Shown here piece after piece: positions 1 through 6,913 of a DNA stretch of 20,307 nt. The translations under genes were made by a program, and so were the position numbers. Within the stretch, counting starts at the first letter, position 1. Each line of letters starts with the position of its first letter. The notes under the pieces are model-generated. The model saw only the letters and a list, made by a program, of their open reading frames with translations, was not told where the DNA came from and did no database searches. Source of the DNA: a virus; IMG/VR virus record IMGVR_UViG_3300017706_001303, positions 1 through 20,307 of that record; one strand, 5' to 3'.

Positions 1-71
1 ATAAAAAAGTCAGAGTTTATTCATCGAGCAAAGATGTACTTTTATCTAAACAAACAAATCCTCAGGGGTAA
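1..71 (+). CDS. 3' end of an upstream gene (partial, frame uncertain)
   Basis: Two frames stay open from the window edge towards gene 21. One ends with TAA at 69-71 and its last residues read VLLSKQTNPQG. The other ends with TGA at 76-78, overlapping the gp21 start as ATGA. I prefer the first because its codons (TCA, TCG, GTA, CTT, TTA, TCT) match the neighbouring genes, whereas the other frame needs codons such as CTC-AGG-GGT. In T4 the genes before 21 are the prohead core genes 67 and 68, and before those the portal gene 20. Twenty-odd residues are too few to say which protein this is. Confidence 0.4.
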   Translation, partial: KKVRVYSSSKDVLLSKQTNPQG

Positions 72-74
72 GAT

Positions 75-716
75 ATGAAGTTAATCACAGAAGAGATTAA
101 TGAAGTAAAAATTATTAATGAAGAATCTGGCAATAAGTCTTTATGCATAGAAGGTATTTTTATGCAGGCCGAAAAGAAAAATCGTAACGGAAGAATTTAT
201 GCCAGACCTGTATTAGAAAAAGCAGTGGCTGAATATGACACTAAGTTCGTGAGACCTGGAAGAGCTGTAGGTGAACTAAACCATCCACCTAGTCCTACTA
301 TAAACCTAGATAAAGTTTCTCATTTGATAACAAATTTAAGATGGGAAGGTTCGAACGTAATAGGTAAAGCTAAAATCTTAGATACTCCGATGGGTAAAAT
401 AGCAAGAGGTCTCCTTGAAGGTGGAGTTCAACTTGGTGTTTCTTCGAGAGGTATGGGATCTATTACCGAAAAAGGTGGAGTCTCTTACGTGAGAAGCGAT
501 TTCGTATTGAATACTGTAGATATTGTAGCAGACCCTTCAGCTCATGAAGCATTCGTGAATGGTATTATGGAAGGGGCGGATTGGGTTTATAACGCAGCAG
601 GTGATAGCTGGGTTAAACAAGAACAGATTCAAGAGCTATCAAGAACTGCCTCAAAGGGCAAAGTCGATGAAGGTAAGCTCTTAAAAGATTTGAAAAATAT
701 ACTTATAAAAGCGTAA
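75..716 (+). CDS. 21: Prohead core protease (T4 gp21-like)
   Basis: The 213-residue product matches T4 gp21 (about 212 aa), the serine protease that sits in the prohead core and cleaves the scaffold and capsid proteins during maturation. The herpesvirus-assemblin/HK97-protease type active site is visible: His70 in GELNHPP, Ser123/Ser124 in GVSSRGMG, and an acidic segment DIVADPS at about 149-155. The start is backed by an AGGGG Shine-Dalgarno about 6 bases upstream. It is the first of three consecutive capsid assembly genes (21, 22, 23), the T4 order. A T4-type protease cuts after (L/I)-x-E, and matching sites occur in the gp23 encoded downstream. The identification rests on length, motifs and synteny. 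Confidence 0.95.
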   Translation: MKLITEEINEVKIINEESGNKSLCIEGIFMQAEKKNRNGRIYARPVLEKAVAEYDTKFVRPGRAVGELNHPPSPTINLDKVSHLITNLRWEGSNVIGKAKILDTPMGKIARGLLEGGVQLGVSSRGMGSITEKGGVSYVRSDFVLNTVDIVADPSAHEAFVNGIMEGADWVYNAAGDSWVKQEQIQELSRTASKGKVDEGKLLKDLKNILIKA

Positions 717-727
717 GTTTTAATTTG

Positions 728-735
728 TATAAATA
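728..735 (+). promoter_or_regulatory. T4-type late promoter (TATAAATA) before gene 22
   Basis: An exact TATAAATA lies in the gap between genes 21 and 22. In T4 this octamer alone is the late promoter, recognised by RNA polymerase carrying gp55, and a gp55 homologue is encoded at 6389-6913. Initiation would be expected near 741, giving a leader of about 110 bases before the gp22 start. No -35 element is evident, as expected for this class. Confidence 0.8.
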
Positions 736-756
736 TGTTATGAGTGGCAAGTAATT

Positions 757-784
757 GTCACACATTTGTAAATGGGAAAGTGAC
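757..784 (+). other. Possible stem-loop in the gene 22 leader
   Basis: GTCAC (757-761) pairs with GTGAC (780-784). Inside it CATT (763-766) can pair with AATG (771-774). The element lies shortly downstream of the late promoter at 728-735, so it would sit in the 5' leader of the scaffold/capsid mRNA. T4-like late leaders often carry short stabilising hairpins. This one is modest and its role is inference. Confidence 0.35.
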
Positions 785-851
785 TTTATGGGACTGAGAT
801 TACTTAAGTAGTTTCCTCTCAATCTTTAATTAAATAATAGGAGTTTAACTA

Positions 852-1763
852 ATGGATCCAAAAGATCAAGAAGTACTCCAAGATGAACTCGTTGAAGAGA
901 TTGAAGAACTTGACGAGGAAACTTTGGAAGAAGAATTAGTTGATGATGTCGAAGAAGGCTATGACAGTAAAAAGAAAATGGCTGAAGATGACGATGACGA
1001 CGAAGAAGTTGAAGTTGAAGACGAAGACGAAGAAGATGTAAAAGAATCTTTTTCTGAATTTGATTCTCTTATCGACTCTGAAGAGTTAGCTTTAAGCGAA
1101 GACTTTACCTCGAAAGCCAAGCTTGTTTTTGAAACTGCTCTAAAATCTAAAGTCAAAGCTAAAACTTTGGAATTAGAAGAGAATTTTGAAACTCGTCTTA
1201 ATGAAGAATTAGAAAGTTCTAAGCAAGAACTTGAAGAGCAAGTTGATTCTTATCTAAACTACGTTGTAGAGCAATGGGTTACTGATAATAAAATTGCTAT
1301 CGAAACAGGTCTTAGAGCTGAAGTTGCTGATTCATTCATGGAAAGTCTTAAGAATGTATTTGCTGAGCATTATGTTGAAGTTCCGGAAGGTAAATTGAAT
1401 TTAGTAGATGACCTTTCTGAGCAAGTAGCTAATCTCAAAAAAGATTCTCAAGCAGAAATCGATAAAAACATCGAATTAGCCGAAGAACTGAAAGTCTTAA
1501 AGCGTGAAAAAATATTTTCAGCTGTAAGTGAGTCGCTTTCTGTCGCTCAGGCTGAAAAAATGAAAGAACTTATCGAAGATGTAGAATATTCTAATGACGA
1601 ACAGTTCGAAAAATCTTTACAAACTATTAAGTCTTCTTTCTTTAAAGAAGATGTACAACATACTTCAGTTGAAGAGTCTTTAGAAGAATCTCAAGATGAA
1701 GTAGTTGAACTTAGTCCCGTTATGGCAAGTTACGTTTCTGCCCTAAAAAATGCAAATAGATAA
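852..1763 (+). CDS. 22: Prohead core scaffolding protein (T4 gp22-like)
   Basis: The 303-residue protein lies between the protease and the major capsid gene, exactly where T4 places gp22 (269 aa), the main internal scaffold that is degraded by gp21 during maturation. It is extremely acidic and almost all helix or coiled coil. A run of Asp/Glu lies at about 45-65 (for example EDDDDDEEVEVEDEDEED), and long Glu/Leu/Lys heptad-like stretches follow from about 85 to 270. No enzymatic motif is present. The start has an AGGAG Shine-Dalgarno about 8 bases upstream. The acidic N-terminal block makes it longer than T4 gp22. Sequence similarity in this family is weak, so context and composition carry the call. 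Confidence 0.88.
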   Translation: MDPKDQEVLQDELVEEIEELDEETLEEELVDDVEEGYDSKKKMAEDDDDDEEVEVEDEDEEDVKESFSEFDSLIDSEELALSEDFTSKAKLVFETALKSKVKAKTLELEENFETRLNEELESSKQELEEQVDSYLNYVVEQWVTDNKIAIETGLRAEVADSFMESLKNVFAEHYVEVPEGKLNLVDDLSEQVANLKKDSQAEIDKNIELAEELKVLKREKIFSAVSESLSVAQAEKMKELIEDVEYSNDEQFEKSLQTIKSSFFKEDVQHTSVEESLEESQDEVVELSPVMASYVSALKNANR

Positions 1764-1777
1764 GGAGACATTTACAA

Positions 1778-3109
1778 ATGTTTACTGCTGATAAAACCCT
1801 TATGGAGAAATGGTCTCCAATACTTAACGAAGAATCTGCTGGTTCAATCAAAGATTCACACAAAAAATCTGTTACTGCTGTTGTTCTAGAGAATACAGAA
1901 AAAGCACTAGCTGAAGAACGTGGTCAATCACAAATGCTTAGTGAAGCGCCTACAAATGCTACTGGTGCTGGTGTTGACAATTGGGATCCAGTGCTTATCT
2001 CTTTAGTTCGCCGTTCTATGCCTAATTTGATCGCATATGATCTCTGTGGTGTTCAACCAATGACTGGTCCAACTGGTCTTGTATTCGCTATGAAATCTCG
2101 CTACGGCGGTCAAAGCGGTGATGAAGCTATGTTTAGCGAAGCTGATTCATCTTTCTCTGGTAAAGACGCTGATGGTAACATCACAGCAAGTCAAGCCGAA
2201 GATCCTTCATCTTTAGGTGGTACTGATACTACTCCTGCTGACGGTGTTAACGACGCGTTCAAATTCGGAACCGGTATGACTACAAGTGAAGGTGAAAGCC
2301 TTGGTGAAACTGGTAACGGTTTTAACGAGATGTCTTTCAGCATCGAGAAAGCAACCGTTACAGCTAAGACTCGTGCTCTTAAAGCTGAATATTCAATGGA
2401 ACTAGCTCAAGATCTTAAAGCTGTCCACGGTCTAGAAGCTGAAAGTGAATTAGCAAACATTCTTTCTGGTGAAATCCTTGCTGAAATTAACCGTGAAGTT
2501 GTTCGTACTATTAACTCGCGAGCTAAACTTGGTTGTTCAGGTACTACTGCTACTACTGTTGCTGGTACTTTTGACCTTGATGCTGATGCTGATGGTCGTT
2601 GGTCTTTAGAGAAATATAAAGGTCTATTGGTACAAATTCAACGTGAAGCTAACGTTATTGCACGTGAAACTCGTCGCGGAAAAGGTAACTTCATCCTAGT
2701 AAATAGTGATGTTGCTGCTGCTCTTTCTGCTACAGGTATGCTTGATAACACCACTGCTCTTAGTGGAAATTCTTCTCTAGACGGAGACGTTACTGGAACT
2801 ACTATGATAGGTACTCTATCTGGTGGAATTAAAGTATATCTTGACCCTTATGCAACTACTAACTTCGTAAACGTTGGTTATAAAGGTGCTAACGCTTATG
2901 ACGCTGGTTTGTTCTATTGCCCATACGTTCCATTAACAATGGTTCGTGCAATGGATCCAAATACTTTCCAACCTAAGATTGGATTTAAAACTCGTTACGG
3001 TATGATTGCTAACCCATTCGTTGGAGCAACTGCTGGTGATAATGTTGGTGCTGTTCGTGCAAACCAATATTACCGCATCTTCGGTGTTACTAATATCTTA
3101 GTTGGATAA
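1778..3109 (+). CDS. 23: Major capsid protein precursor (T4 gp23-like)
   Basis: The 443-residue protein is a T4-type major head protein (T4 gp23 is 521 aa; marine relatives are usually shorter). Hallmark segments are VRRSMPNLIAYDLCGVQPM at about 77-95 and TGPTGLVFAMKSRYG just after it, nearly identical to T4. The HK97-fold shell protein forms the hexamers of the head. A gp21 cleavage site, L54-S-E56 followed by Ala57, would remove an N-terminal delta domain of 56 residues, a length similar to T4's 65. Codons are richer in GCT/GGT/ACT than the neighbours, as in a highly expressed gene. The start follows AAGGAGA, and a strong terminator follows the stop. Confidence 0.97.
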   Translation: MFTADKTLMEKWSPILNEESAGSIKDSHKKSVTAVVLENTEKALAEERGQSQMLSEAPTNATGAGVDNWDPVLISLVRRSMPNLIAYDLCGVQPMTGPTGLVFAMKSRYGGQSGDEAMFSEADSSFSGKDADGNITASQAEDPSSLGGTDTTPADGVNDAFKFGTGMTTSEGESLGETGNGFNEMSFSIEKATVTAKTRALKAEYSMELAQDLKAVHGLEAESELANILSGEILAEINREVVRTINSRAKLGCSGTTATTVAGTFDLDADADGRWSLEKYKGLLVQIQREANVIARETRRGKGNFILVNSDVAAALSATGMLDNTTALSGNSSLDGDVTGTTMIGTLSGGIKVYLDPYATTNFVNVGYKGANAYDAGLFYCPYVPLTMVRAMDPNTFQPKIGFKTRYGMIANPFVGATAGDNVGAVRANQYYRIFGVTNILVG

Positions 3110-3130
3110 TTAATCCTCCTACCTAGGATC

Positions 3131-3144
3131 GTTACTTCGGTAAC
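3131..3144 (+). other. UUCG-capped hairpin after gene 23
   Basis: GTTAC (3131-3135), loop TTCG (3136-3139) and GTAAC (3140-3144) form a perfect five-pair stem closed by the extra-stable UUCG tetraloop. It stands just upstream of the main terminator hairpin and has no U tract of its own, so mRNA 3'-end stabilisation is a likelier role than termination. Confidence 0.6.
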
Positions 3145-3147
3145 AAT

Positions 3148-3174
3148 AAAAGGAGAACTTCGGTTCTCCTTTTT
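3148..3174 (+). terminator. Rho-independent terminator of the capsid operon
   Basis: AAAAGGAGAAC (3148-3158) pairs perfectly with GTTCTCCTTTT (3163-3173) around a TTCG tetraloop, and the T-rich run continues to 3174. It lies about 40 bases after the gene 23 stop. UUCG-capped terminators are standard at the ends of T4 operons. Confidence 0.9.
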
Positions 3175-3178
3175 CTTT

Positions 3179-3186
3179 TATAAATA
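3179..3186 (+). promoter_or_regulatory. T4-type late promoter (TATAAATA) after gene 23
   Basis: A second exact TATAAATA lies immediately downstream of the gene 23 terminator and would drive the tail tube-like gene at 3365 with a leader of roughly 170 bases. The pairing of a terminator with a late promoter restarts transcription and sets the tail gene apart from the abundant capsid message. Confidence 0.7.
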
Positions 3187-3364
3187 CTATATTAACAAAT
3201 TCTAATGATTTACAATAAAATATTAGAATGCCTATAACACAAAGGTTAAAATACTCGCATTATCTGAAATACTTATAACAAATATATCACTTTATTGAAA
3301 TAAATATTCTAATATTTTTAAGTGATTATTATAGGTGTATTATATCACACAAAAATGGTGAAAT
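3187..3364. other. AT-rich non-coding gap with short inverted repeats
   Basis: No reading frame is credible here. ATTCTAAT (3199-3206) is inverted as ATTAGAAT (3222-3229) and occurs again directly at 3306-3313. ATCACTT (3286-3292) is inverted as AAGTGAT (3320-3326). A weak sigma70-like pair, TTTACA around 3209 with TATAAC 18 bases later, is also present. The segment may be a long leader of the 3365 gene or a binding region; nothing here identifies a protein that binds it. Confidence 0.3.
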
Positions 3365-3874
3365 ATGAAAGAATCCCACAATTTTACAAAAAAAGAACTT
3401 CGCAATAGAGATATCAATTACTTACAACCTAACCGGTTTAAAGTAGTTTTAGATAATTTAGTTTTACCTAATGTAGATTTTACTATAACAGAAATTGAAC
3501 TTCCAGACATAAGTGTTCCGCCTGTAACTATTTCCGGTGGAGTATCGAAGCTAGAGTTATACGAGCCTGCAGATTCAGTGAAATACTCAGATCTAAACTT
3601 TACGTTTTTAGTCGATGAAGATTTAAAAAATTACACTGAGCTCCACAATTGGATGCTTGGAACTACTACTAACCCGGATTATGTTGAAGACGGGAAAGAA
3701 AAATCGATGTCTTTGTTGATAAATAGTTCACATGGAAATGTAGTTAGAAAGATTACATTTAACAATTGTAAGCCTACTGCTTTAAGTGCTATACCTTTTA
3801 ACAGCGGAAATACCGGAACAGAAGCAAGTACTTGTTCAGTTACTATGAGTTATACATCGTTTATTATTGAATAG
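3365..3874 (+). CDS. Tail tube-like virion protein (T4 gp19-type family)
   Basis: The 169-residue protein has the pattern I associate with the gp19-like tail tube family of marine T4-like phages: NRFKVVLDNL near 23-32, ELPDISVP near 45-52, then VKYSDLNFTFLVDEDLKNYTE followed by HNWMLG. The rest is mostly beta strand. This family forms the stacked rings of the inner tail tube or tube-like baseplate and terminator parts. It stands alone between the head genes and recombination genes. In some cyanophages the gene at this position is named gp3 (tail completion), so the exact tail role is open. Only a weak GGTGA precedes the start. A late promoter at 3179 fits a virion protein. Confidence 0.6.
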   Translation: MKESHNFTKKELRNRDINYLQPNRFKVVLDNLVLPNVDFTITEIELPDISVPPVTISGGVSKLELYEPADSVKYSDLNFTFLVDEDLKNYTELHNWMLGTTTNPDYVEDGKEKSMSLLINSSHGNVVRKITFNNCKPTALSAIPFNSGNTGTEASTCSVTMSYTSFIIE

Positions 3875-3883
3875 TGAGATTAT

Positions 3884-4333
3884 ATGAATTTGACGTTAGA
3901 ATCTATTTTAGAAATGTGGAAAACTGATGGGGAAATAAAAGAGCTAGAACTAGATTCTGCCTCAATAAATACTCCAATGCTTCATGCTAAGTATTTAGAG
4001 TTTCATACTATATACAAGCTGAAATTAAAGAAAAAGGAGTATAGCTTTAATATACTCCTTAAAAATAAATTTTTATGGTATAATGGAAAACTCACAAAAG
4101 AACAAATGGATGATTTAGGTTGGGACTATGACCCATTAAATGGATTAAAAATCTTAAAAGGTGACATGGATAAGTTTTATGAATCTGACAATGATATACT
4201 TAAGTCTAAAGCTGAGATAGATTATTACAAAACTATTTTAGAAACTTTAGACGAAATTATTCAGAATCTTAAATGGAGACATCAAAGCATTGCCAACGCG
4301 GTGAACTTTAAGAGATTTATGTCGGGTATGTGA
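3884..4333 (+). CDS. uvsY: Recombination mediator UvsY-like
   Basis: The 149-residue protein matches T4 UvsY (137 aa) in length, helical character and pattern. An N-terminal W-K-x-D segment is followed by SASINTPMLHAKYLEFHTIYKLKL, and the C-terminal LKWRHQSIANAVNFKRFMSG corresponds to T4 IKSRGFAIKHIQDMRAF. UvsY helps load the UvsX recombinase onto gp32-coated single-stranded DNA. The next gene is uvsW, as in T4, which supports the call. The gene starts 9 bases after the preceding stop. No catalytic motif is expected. Confidence 0.85.
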   Translation: MNLTLESILEMWKTDGEIKELELDSASINTPMLHAKYLEFHTIYKLKLKKKEYSFNILLKNKFLWYNGKLTKEQMDDLGWDYDPLNGLKILKGDMDKFYESDNDILKSKAEIDYYKTILETLDEIIQNLKWRHQSIANAVNFKRFMSGM

Positions 4334-4370
4334 TAGATAGTATATAAGAAGTAGATTAAGTAGGTAATAA

Positions 4371-5876
4371 GTGACAGATGTCTTAAAGATTCAGAAATTA
4401 AACGAAGCGTTTCTTCACATTGAGGCGTCGCCTTCTGTTCGTTATGAATTAAGCGAGTATTTTTCTTTTTATGCTGACGGATACCAATGGTCACCTCAAT
4501 ATAAAAATAAGTGCTGGGATGGAAAAATTAGGCAGTTTGATACAAGAACTAATAAATTGCCTATCGGTCTATATCCATACTTAACTGAATTCATAAATTC
4601 TCGAGATTATAAAATTGAATGGATCCACAATAACTATTACGGCATTGTGGGTCAAGATTATGATATAAGTTTAGACTTCTTAAAAAATATGAAAACTACT
4701 TCAGGCGGACAAAAAATCAGTCCTAGGGATTACCAAGCAAGTGCCATATATGAAGCTCTTAAAAGAAAAACAATTTTACTTCTTTCACCTACGAGTTCAG
4801 GTAAATCTTTTATAATCTACCATTTGATTAGATATTATCTCGAAAATCATGATAAGAAGATTTTAATAATAGTTCCAACAACTTCACTTGTAAATCAAAT
4901 GTATGGGGATTTTGCTGACTATTCAGAATATGACGAAAACTTCAATAACCAAGATGAATGTCATAGAATATATTCTGGTCAAGACAAAGTATCTCACCAA
5001 AGAGTGATAATTTCTACTTGGCAGTCTATATACAAAATGGGTCCAAATTATTTCCAAGAATTTGGAATGGTGATAGGAGATGAAGCACATACTTTTAAAG
5101 CAAAATCCTTAGTAGCCATTATGTCAAAATGTACAGAGGCTCAATATAGGATTGGGACTACTGGCACAATTGGAGAAGATTCTAAAGTTAATCGTATGGT
5201 TTTAGAAGGTAATTTTGGTATTGTCCACAGGGTTATAACAACTAAGAAGCTTATTGAAGATGGGACTATTTCAGACTTAGATATAAAAATAATGGTCTTA
5301 CAATATGACGATGCGACTAAACAGTCAACAAAAAATTTAAAATACCAAGAAGAAATAGATTATATTGTAGCGAATAAAAAGAGAAATCAATTTATATCTA
5401 ATCTTGCTCTAGATCAAGAGGGCAATACCTTAGTGCTCTTTAATTTAGTAAACAAGCATGGTAAGCCTCTGCATGAAATGATATCTTCTCTTGCTCATGA
5501 AAAAAGAAAAATATTTTATGTCTCAGGAGAAACTGATGCTGATACTCGAGAAGAAGTTAGACACATTGTAGAAAAAGAAAATGATGCCATAATTGTAGCA
5601 TCACTTGGAGTATTTTCTACCGGAGTCAATATTAAACGATTACATAATATTATATTTGCTGCTCCTTCTAAATCTCAAATTAAAGTTTTACAATCTATCG
5701 GTAGAGGATTACGTAAATCTGGAGATGGAATGGAATGTACTCTATATGATATTGTCGATGATTTAAGCTGGAAACAACACAAAAATTATACTCTTAAGCA
5801 TGCAGCCCAGAGAATAAAAATCTACACACAAGAACATTTCAATTATAGTATTTACAATTTAAGGTTTGATCAATGA
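4371..5876 (+). CDS. uvsW: Recombination/repair DNA helicase UvsW
   Basis: At 501 residues it is the length of T4 UvsW (503). UvsW is an SF2 helicase that unwinds R-loops and branched DNA, reverses stalled forks and helps switch T4 from origin- to recombination-dependent replication. The small N-terminal domain is recognisable (FFSFYADGYQWSPQYKN type, about 29-47). The helicase motifs follow: Walker A SPTSSGKS at 139-146, DEAH at 237-240, TGT in motif III near 263-266, and SIGRGLRKSG as motif VI. The start codon is GTG at 4371, preceded by a weak AGG. The stop overlaps the next start as ATGA, implying translational coupling. Confidence 0.95.
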   Translation: MTDVLKIQKLNEAFLHIEASPSVRYELSEYFSFYADGYQWSPQYKNKCWDGKIRQFDTRTNKLPIGLYPYLTEFINSRDYKIEWIHNNYYGIVGQDYDISLDFLKNMKTTSGGQKISPRDYQASAIYEALKRKTILLLSPTSSGKSFIIYHLIRYYLENHDKKILIIVPTTSLVNQMYGDFADYSEYDENFNNQDECHRIYSGQDKVSHQRVIISTWQSIYKMGPNYFQEFGMVIGDEAHTFKAKSLVAIMSKCTEAQYRIGTTGTIGEDSKVNRMVLEGNFGIVHRVITTKKLIEDGTISDLDIKIMVLQYDDATKQSTKNLKYQEEIDYIVANKKRNQFISNLALDQEGNTLVLFNLVNKHGKPLHEMISSLAHEKRKIFYVSGETDADTREEVRHIVEKENDAIIVASLGVFSTGVNIKRLHNIIFAAPSKSQIKVLQSIGRGLRKSGDGMECTLYDIVDDLSWKQHKNYTLKHAAQRIKIYTQEHFNYSIYNLRFDQ

Positions 5877-6208
5877 ATTCAGATTTAGATAATAAGGTCA
5901 TTAAGCATTTTAAGCTCGTTAATGGACATGAAGTTTTTGCTTTTGTAAAAAAAGAGACTCCTAAATCTTTCATTGTAGAAGGAATATTACAAATTGTCGA
6001 TAGAGTTGGTGATAGCGAATTTGGTTTAGTAGAATATTTTCCAGTTTCCGAATTTGATGGTGTAGTCGAACTTAATAAATACAGCATAGTGGCTCATATT
6101 AATTTACTCGAAGAAGCTAAATACGAATATCTTCAGGCAGCTCATAACATATTAATTGAAGATGATAAGGTAGAAAATGAATATGAATATCCTGATACCA
6201 TACACTAG
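5873..6208 (+). CDS. Small protein with possible Sm/LSm-like fold, paralogue of 17987-18268
   Basis: I do not recognise a named gene. The 111-residue protein begins VIKHFKLVNGHEVFAFVKKE and later has VVELNKYSIVAHINLLEEAKYEYLQ. The same pattern recurs in the 93-residue protein at 17987: VKIIRLSTGEELIATVKSE, then LVLNPKDYMFVVVPVEGLLNQYQ. The opening resembles an Sm1-type strand-Gly-strand motif, so an RNA-binding LSm-like fold is possible but is inference. The C-terminus adds an acidic tail (EDDKVENEYEYPDTIH). It overlaps the uvsW stop by four bases, so it is translated with uvsW. A minus-strand promoter at 6244-6272 points into it. Confidence 0.65.
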   Translation: MNSDLDNKVIKHFKLVNGHEVFAFVKKETPKSFIVEGILQIVDRVGDSEFGLVEYFPVSEFDGVVELNKYSIVAHINLLEEAKYEYLQAAHNILIEDDKVENEYEYPDTIH

Positions 6209-6243
6209 AATAGTATACTACTGCCCGTCCAACCAATGCTTCT

Positions 6244-6272
6244 ATTATAACAACTAAACTCAATCTTGTAAA
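6244..6272 (-). promoter_or_regulatory. Divergent consensus promoter on the minus strand
   Basis: On the minus strand, TTTACA (6272 to 6267) and TATAAT (6249 to 6244) are separated by exactly 17 bases, with TGT before the -10 as an extended element. The start would fall near 6237 and the transcript would run antisense into 5873-6208. No convincing minus-strand gene follows. The -35 lies in one arm of the 6265-6336 inverted repeat, so it is a mirror image of the gp55 promoter. Confidence 0.6.
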
Positions 6273-6336
6273 CGTTTATTTTTATCTGTCTTATATCAAT
6301 TAGTTATAAGCTTATAATAAAATAAACGTTTACAAG
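6265..6336. repeat. 18-bp perfect inverted repeat holding two divergent promoters
   Basis: The arm at 6265-6282 (CTTGTAAACGTTTATTTT) is the exact reverse complement of 6319-6336, with 36 bases between them. Each arm contains the palindrome TAAACGTTTA overlapping a -35 box. A separate 14-bp palindrome, TTATAAGCTTATAA, lies in the spacer at 6304-6317. The TAAACGTTTA core resembles LacI/GalR-family operators. Whether a host or phage repressor binds here is inference. Confidence 0.75.
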
Positions 6337-6357
6337 AGTATCGTTTTTGTATATAAT
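6329..6357 (+). promoter_or_regulatory. Sigma70-type promoter of gene 55
   Basis: TTTACA (6329-6334), a 17-base spacer and TATAAT (6352-6357) followed by AGT form a near-consensus vegetative promoter about 30 bases before the gp55 start. The AAAATAAACGTTTAC upstream part (6319-6333) is repeated exactly before the ATPase gene at 11724-11738. Confidence 0.8.
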
Positions 6358-6388
6358 AGTCATTAAATAACATATTAGTGAGTAAATT

Positions 6389-6913
6389 ATGACAAAAAAG
6401 AAGACTGAACACTACGTAAACAATAAAGAGTTTTCTCAAGCTGTATTTGAATACGTGAAATATTGTAATGAGGTTATGGAACAAGGCAATGATCGGCCTG
6501 TTATACCTAACTACATAGCAGAATCATTTTTAAAAATATGTGAAGGATTTTCCAGAAAAGGAAATTTTTCTCAATACCCATTCAGGGAAGAAATGGTTAT
6601 GGATGCCGTAGAAAATTGTTTAAAGGCAATTAACAACTTTGATATTTCTAAACCGACTCGAACCGGTCTCCCGAATGCCTTTGCATATTTCACCCAAATT
6701 ACATATTATGCCTTTCTTCGTAAAATTGCAAAAGAAAAAAGACAAGTTGAAATAAAAGAAAAATATATCAACTCAGCAGATATCACTCAGTTTTTAACTG
6801 AAGACGATAATTCACATGGTGATTTTATAGACGAATACAAGAACTACAATAATAAGATTTTTAATGATGTAGGTGCTTTTAGTTCACAATATGAAGAAGA
6901 GAAATCGAAGTAA
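6389..6913 (+). CDS. 55: Late transcription sigma factor (T4 gp55-like)
   Basis: The 174-residue protein corresponds to T4 gp55 (185 aa), the sigma-family subunit that directs RNA polymerase to TATAAATA late promoters. Shared features are YVNNKEF near the N-terminus, a region-2-like segment around FSQYPFREEMVMDAVENCLKAINNFD (about 60-85), and NAFAYFTQITYYAFLRKIAKEKRQ (about 96-119), close to T4 [23 protein letters not shown]. The T4 protein ends in a hydrophobic clamp-binding motif; this one ends in AFSSQYEEEKSK with no clear equivalent. It has its own sigma70-type promoter, and its TAA overlaps the gp47 ATG. Two late promoters in this window are its likely targets. Confidence 0.93.
   Translation: MTKKKTEHYVNNKEFSQAVFEYVKYCNEVMEQGNDRPVIPNYIAESFLKICEGFSRKGNFSQYPFREEMVMDAVENCLKAINNFDISKPTRTGLPNAFAYFTQITYYAFLRKIAKEKRQVEIKEKYINSADITQFLTEDDNSHGDFIDEYKNYNNKIFNDVGAFSSQYEEEKSK

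Noticed and set aside
959-1156. Minus-strand ORF of 65 codons rich in serine
   Set aside because: It is the complement of the Asp/Glu-rich part of gene 22; the Ser run is a shadow of GAA/GAT/GAC codons.
5839-6087. Minus-strand ORF of 82 codons downstream of the leftward promoter
   Set aside because: It is a plausible target of the minus-strand promoter, but it has no ribosome site that I can see, its composition is not protein-like, and it lies entirely across coding sequence. I treat the transcript as antisense RNA instead.
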